Shown here: in pieces, positions 6,792-9,961 of the stretch | Layout of the letters: every line of letters begins with the position of its first letter | Numbering within the stretch: the first letter of the stretch is position 1 | Assembly (NCBI GenBank): GCA_007133995.1 | Contig: SLLP01000233.1 | Location: 1-9,961, forward strand | Direction: 5' to 3' | From: Balneolales bacterium | GTDB taxonomy: Bacteria > Bacteroidota > Rhodothermia > Balneolales > Natronogracilivirgulaceae | Length of the DNA stretch: 9,961 bases | Position numbers and translations under genes: made by a program | The notes under the pieces: generated by a model | Databases searched by the model: none | The model's input: only the letters and a program-made list of their open reading frames with translations | What the model was told of the DNA's origin: nothing

Positions 6792-8750
6792 TTAATTAAT
6801 TCCCAACAATCTCTGCCGTGCACGTACCAAGTCAAGTGGATCTTTGGGTTGTCCATAGATATTTCTCGTAGCGATATCAATTGCCCTGTCAAGACTTGCA
6901 TCATCAATCTGTTCAGTTTCTTGCAATATTCTGGCCAGTTCGAAATCCTCCATACCCTCTTTAATCAGCTCCCATCGAATGCTGGATAAAGGTCCCGTTT
7001 CCGAAGGATAAACCAGGTACTCTCCGCCTTGCGGATATTGATGAGTGGTAAAGCGGAAAACATCTTCTGGCCAGCTGTTATAAGCCCAGTTCAAAAATCC
7101 ATTCATATTATATTTCAGTGCAATCCATGGCATGACCTGGAATTCAGTGGAAGGATTAAAGACATGGATATTCGGGTGAGCTCCACTGCAACAGGTCACA
7201 TAAAAACTGGTTGGCAGACCCTGTGAGCTTCGATTGTTAATTTCATCTTGAATATTAAGGTTTTCCCTCATCATTCCCGGAAAGTTTGCCAGTTCTACAT
7301 TAAAACCTGCATATGACTGTTCAAGCTCGGCATCCCCGACAATAATACGATCGACAAATTCTGTGCCGCTCATGTATATTTTATCCAGAAACTCTGGTGC
7401 CACATCATAAAGTACAGAAAAAACACTACTCATAAGATCAACCGGCCTCTCATCAAAAGCCATTAGCGTTTGATCAAACCAACCTTTCTCATCCAGATGC
7501 TCCTTGAAGTCACTGAGAAAAATCCCCCACACCTCTTGATACCTGTCGTCACTAACATTAATATATTCAGTAACGATTTTGCCTTTTTTCTCATCAAAAT
7601 AAGTCAGACGTTCTGGTCCTCGAAAAACAAGCATGGCATAATTGGTGATATATGGACCAATACCATATTCAAGTGAGGTTTCTACATATCGGTCATAGAC
7701 AGTATAATCAAAACTCCAATCACCATTGGACCTTAAAGTCCATTGAATCATACTCAAATAATCGGAAGCTGTTTGCTCACGATACTCACCGTGAAGCCAG
7801 GACCTTTTCCAGGGCTGATCAGTAATAATAGTAGTAATTTTGTCCTGCCCCCATGAAGCCAGGTTTTCAAAATATGGATTCATGGCGTCCCAATGCTCTT
7901 CCGACCAGGGCTCAACACCGTGAAAATCAGCAATGGCTACGGGATGTATCCATACATCCAAATCAAAGGAGTAATCCTGAATATCCGGTAATACATAATC
8001 GTAAACGGTCAGGGATATAGGCAACGAAACCACGTCAAACTGATCTGAATAGATTTCTATTGTTCCATCATAGCGACCGGGAGCCGTTTTCTCCGATACC
8101 ATAAAAGTAAACCATACAGGCTGCGCACGCAGCATCGGCACATCCACCATATCCAGCTCTACCAGCGGATCTGCCACGATATCATGGCCATAACCGGATA
8201 CACCCTCCATTTCCACCTCTTGATAACGTACCCCAACCAAGGCATTATTAACAGGAACATATTGTACATATCGGACATTTGTGTGGCCGGCAAGCACCGT
8301 TGCCCCATCCTGTGCCACAAAATCACTGACTGAAACGTGTACATTTGTCAGTGTATCTATAGCGGCCAAAGCCAGTTGTGCCGATACCTGTTCATTGCGA
8401 ATAGCTTCCAGTTCCAGTTGATGACCATTTTCGATGTTTTGTATCACTAAATTTGAGCGGGGAAACCGCGGAACTTTTTTTAGTGAAGAAGCCTGAAAGT
8501 TATTGGTCGGGATCCATATATTGAGACCGTCGATTGGAAGAGCATTTTCCACTTCCACCATAAGCCACTCAGGTACGGTATCAACACCGTCAAGATTGAT
8601 GAACGTTTCGGTTTGAATTCTTTCCGTTACGGACAAGTCCCTGTCGCAGGAACCCAGCACCCACGTTCCCAGCATTAGCAGAGTGAGTAAAGGGGAAGTA
8701 CGTTTCAAGAATTGGTAAGGTAGCAGCCTGGTAATACTTTTTTTTATCAT
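6792..8750 (-). CDS. DUF4091/GH123-like glycoside hydrolase, lipoprotein
   Basis: GH123 enzymes remove beta-linked N-acetylgalactosamine, for example from glycosphingolipids, by substrate-assisted catalysis with an adjacent Asp-Glu pair. The 652-residue protein begins with a basic region and hydrophobic core ending in LGSC (cysteine 35), a lipoprotein signal. Residues about 50-250 look like a beta-sandwich domain, ending with APGRYDGTIEI and LPISLTVYDYVLP, the usual lead-in. A barrel follows, with AFDERP at 431-436 supplying the Asp433-Glu434 pair. The DUF4091 block comes next: FYVTCCSGAHPN (516-527), GFLNWAYNSW (551-560), and YLVYPSETGPLSSIRWELIKEGMEDFELA (578-606, key residues Y581, P582, G586, R592, E594, G599, E601 and D602). 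ATG 8750 was chosen because it gives a full signal peptide; no Shine-Dalgarno sequence is visible. It is transcribed towards the PHP gene, so it is not in that operon, but it shares the envelope location. The exact sugar is not proven, as DUF4091 proteins are broader than characterised GH123. Confidence 0.87.
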   Translation of the reverse strand: MIKKSITRLLPYQFLKRTSPLLTLLMLGTWVLGSCDRDLSVTERIQTETFINLDGVDTVPEWLMVEVENALPIDGLNIWIPTNNFQASSLKKVPRFPRSNLVIQNIENGHQLELEAIRNEQVSAQLALAAIDTLTNVHVSVSDFVAQDGATVLAGHTNVRYVQYVPVNNALVGVRYQEVEMEGVSGYGHDIVADPLVELDMVDVPMLRAQPVWFTFMVSEKTAPGRYDGTIEIYSDQFDVVSLPISLTVYDYVLPDIQDYSFDLDVWIHPVAIADFHGVEPWSEEHWDAMNPYFENLASWGQDKITTIITDQPWKRSWLHGEYREQTASDYLSMIQWTLRSNGDWSFDYTVYDRYVETSLEYGIGPYITNYAMLVFRGPERLTYFDEKKGKIVTEYINVSDDRYQEVWGIFLSDFKEHLDEKGWFDQTLMAFDERPVDLMSSVFSVLYDVAPEFLDKIYMSGTEFVDRIIVGDAELEQSYAGFNVELANFPGMMRENLNIQDEINNRSSQGLPTSFYVTCCSGAHPNIHVFNPSTEFQVMPWIALKYNMNGFLNWAYNSWPEDVFRFTTHQYPQGGEYLVYPSETGPLSSIRWELIKEGMEDFELARILQETEQIDDASLDRAIDIATRNIYGQPKDPLDLVRARQRLLGIN

Positions 8751-9096
8751 TATACAGCAGTATTCGGTTAAATGTCTTTGAATCCTTAATGGCTAGCATC
8801 ATACATCATGCTTCAGATAGATAAGGACCTAAAATAACTTTTAAATATCATATACTCCAAGAGTAAAATACGATATACTTTCATCATTTTGTATGATATA
8901 ACGCTTGATTCATACCTTATATAGTTTATTACAAGTATCATATAAGTACAAACGGACTACATGGCCATGGCTTGGACCAATTAGGTAGAGCTTCCTCCCG
9001 GATCTGTTAAAATATTGCATAACATTCACATGTGGCAAATATTCTATTGAATTTATGCAGGGTTATTATGTATTTTGTATAAATAATACACTGTAT
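8751..9096. other. A/T-rich region between the GH123-like gene and the transposase
   Basis: This 346-base stretch should hold the divergent promoters of the flanking genes and the left end of the insertion sequence, but I cannot place any of them with confidence. By hand count 8821-8940 has 29 G/C in 120 bases. It contains three TATSATATA motifs (listed separately) and an imperfect inverted repeat CTTATAT...ATATAAG around 8917-8946. A TATAAT-like sequence overlaps the GH123-like start codon on the minus strand. No terminal inverted repeat can be assigned because the right end of the element is outside the window. Confidence 0.4.
8846..8944. repeat. Three spaced copies of TATSATATA
   Basis: TATCATATA occurs at 8846-8854 and 8936-8944, and TATGATATA at 8892-8900. 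The start-to-start distances are 46 and 44 bases, a little over four helical turns. The second and third copies extend to 11 bases (GTATSATATAA) with one mismatch. They lie 96-200 bases upstream of the GH123-like start and could be binding sites on one face of the helix. In such A/T-rich DNA, chance is a serious alternative. Confidence 0.35.
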
Positions 9097-9961
9097 ATGT
9101 TGCAGTACACCTTTCAGCATCAGAAGAAATTTGGGGAGTTTTCTTCTCTTTACCAACTCCAGCTTGACCCCAACAACCGTTGGATCCAGCTCGCAGCTCT
9201 GCTCCCATGGGACAGCATGGCAGCCATCTATGCCCAAAAAATCAGTACCACTGCCGGTGCACCCTCCATCAATCCTCGCATTGTCATCGGGGTCATGATC
9301 ATCAAGCAGAAGCTCAATCTCTCCGACCAGGAGACCTTGCAGACCATCAGCGAGAACCCCCACCCCCACATGCAATTCTTTCTGGGTCTTGAGGAATTCA
9401 ATCCACGGCCTTTGTTCTCTGCCAGCCTGTTCGTGGCCCTTCGCAATAAACTGGACGAGGACACCATTGAGGCATTTAATGAGATCATCATCGGTCTTTG
9501 TCATCCCAAGGTGACCGATCAGTACATACGTTATCCCGATGACCTTTCCCTGGTCAATGAAGCCCGTCTGAAGACCGAAGCCTTGGTAGACCTGTTGTTC
9601 GAGCAGTTGCGCGACCGGTTGCCCGTCAAGCCGCGCACCTATCGCAGATTGGCCCATAAGCGCTATCTGGCCGAGGCCAAAAAAAAGCAGAAGTCGGTCA
9701 AGGAGATCCGCAAGGCCTTGCGGTATCTGCTCAATTGCGTAGAAAGGAATCTGAATCACATCCACTTCATGCTCGACCAGATCGGGGGCCGATGCTTTCC
9801 GCTTGCTCACAAATATCAGAAGCAACTCTGGGTCATCAATACGCTTTACCAGCAGCAACGCGGCATGTATGATCAGAACACGAATCGATGTAAAGACCGG
9901 ATCGTAAGCATAAGCCAGCCCCAGGTGCGCCCTATGGTCAGGGGCAAACAGGGCAGGCCCG
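9097..9961 (+). CDS. IS5-type transposase (DUF772 N-terminal domain), 3' end outside window, probably inactive
   Basis: The frame from ATG 9097 runs open to the window end (288 residues), so the C-terminal part is missing. The N-terminal DUF772 region is clear: LDPNNRWIQLAALLPWD (from about residue 22), INPRIVIGVMIIKQKLNLSD, ENPHPHMQFFLGLEEF and LFVALRNKL. YIRYPDDLSLVNEARLKTE, KPRTYRRLAHKRYL and DRIVSISQPQVRPMVRGKQGRP follow. This order is that of the long IS5-type transposases common in Bacteroidota. In relatives I remember, a linker of some tens of residues ending in 'LILDAS/DAT' stands between FNEIIIG and the YPTDL segment and carries the first catalytic Asp. Here FNEIIIGLCHPK joins VTDQYIRYPDD directly (9472-9540), so that Asp appears deleted in frame. 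The gene has higher G+C (66 of 120 bases at 9241-9360) than the DNA before it, as expected of a newcomer. Confidence 0.85.
   Translation, partial: MLQYTFQHQKKFGEFSSLYQLQLDPNNRWIQLAALLPWDSMAAIYAQKISTTAGAPSINPRIVIGVMIIKQKLNLSDQETLQTISENPHPHMQFFLGLEEFNPRPLFSASLFVALRNKLDEDTIEAFNEIIIGLCHPKVTDQYIRYPDDLSLVNEARLKTEALVDLLFEQLRDRLPVKPRTYRRLAHKRYLAEAKKKQKSVKEIRKALRYLLNCVERNLNHIHFMLDQIGGRCFPLAHKYQKQLWVINTLYQQQRGMYDQNTNRCKDRIVSISQPQVRPMVRGKQGRP

Noticed and set aside
9007..9858. A 283-codon open frame on the minus strand opposite the transposase
   Set aside because: The plus strand carries a continuous transposase with family motifs from 9097 to the window end. The antisense product has no recognisable domain and depends on the G/C-rich third positions of the transposase.
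8751..9961. CRISPR array or defence island next to the transposase
   Set aside because: The A/T-rich motifs are only nine bases, three in number, and sit in non-unique A/T-rich DNA; no cas or other defence gene is present in the window.

Overview
The window holds six protein genes and one small possible gene relic. It suggests a Gram-negative member of the Bacteroidota/Balneolota/Rhodothermota group, with Balneolota or Rhodothermota most likely. The reasons are that the malate dehydrogenase reads much like the Salinibacter enzyme as I remember it, the start codons lack Shine-Dalgarno sequences, three consecutive genes encode lipoproteins with clear lipoboxes, and a TAnnTTTG-type -7 box lies in front of the NAD kinase gene. 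This placement is an inference from family resemblance, not a search result.

Layout. Positions 1-933 (+) are the C-terminal part of a family 5 (OppA/DppA-type) solute-binding protein of an ABC transporter, cut by the window edge. A 239-base gap carrying the likely promoter leads to NAD kinase (1173-2048, +). After 64 bases with a small palindrome comes malate dehydrogenase (2113-3063, +). These are housekeeping genes. The 253-base gap that follows holds three stem-loops in a row, one of them a plausible mdh terminator.

From 3317 the content turns accessory. A NagZ-type GH3 glycosidase lipoprotein (3317-5107, +) and a PHP-domain metallohydrolase lipoprotein (5287-6420, +) converge on a DUF4091/GH123-like glycosidase lipoprotein (6792-8750, -). 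All three are predicted to be lipid-anchored in the envelope. Together they look like a small glycan-scavenging toolkit: two enzymes expected to act on N-acetylhexosamines and one metal-dependent hydrolase, possibly a phosphoesterase. No SusC/SusD pair, transporter or regulator accompanies them in the window. The 371 bases between the convergent genes contain a 62-codon coding-like stretch without a start, possibly a gene relic, and a stem-loop just after the GH123-like stop codon.

The right edge is a mobile element. A very AT-rich stretch (29 G/C in 120 bases by hand count at 8821-8940) carries three copies of TATSATATA about 45 bases apart. It precedes an IS5-type transposase (9097 to the window end, +) of clearly higher G+C. 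The transposase appears to lack the segment that normally carries the first catalytic aspartate, so this copy is probably dead. I see no rRNA, tRNA or CRISPR array. The best candidate for something new is the lipoprotein trio with its unusual secreted PHP enzyme. The sequence does not prove a new system.
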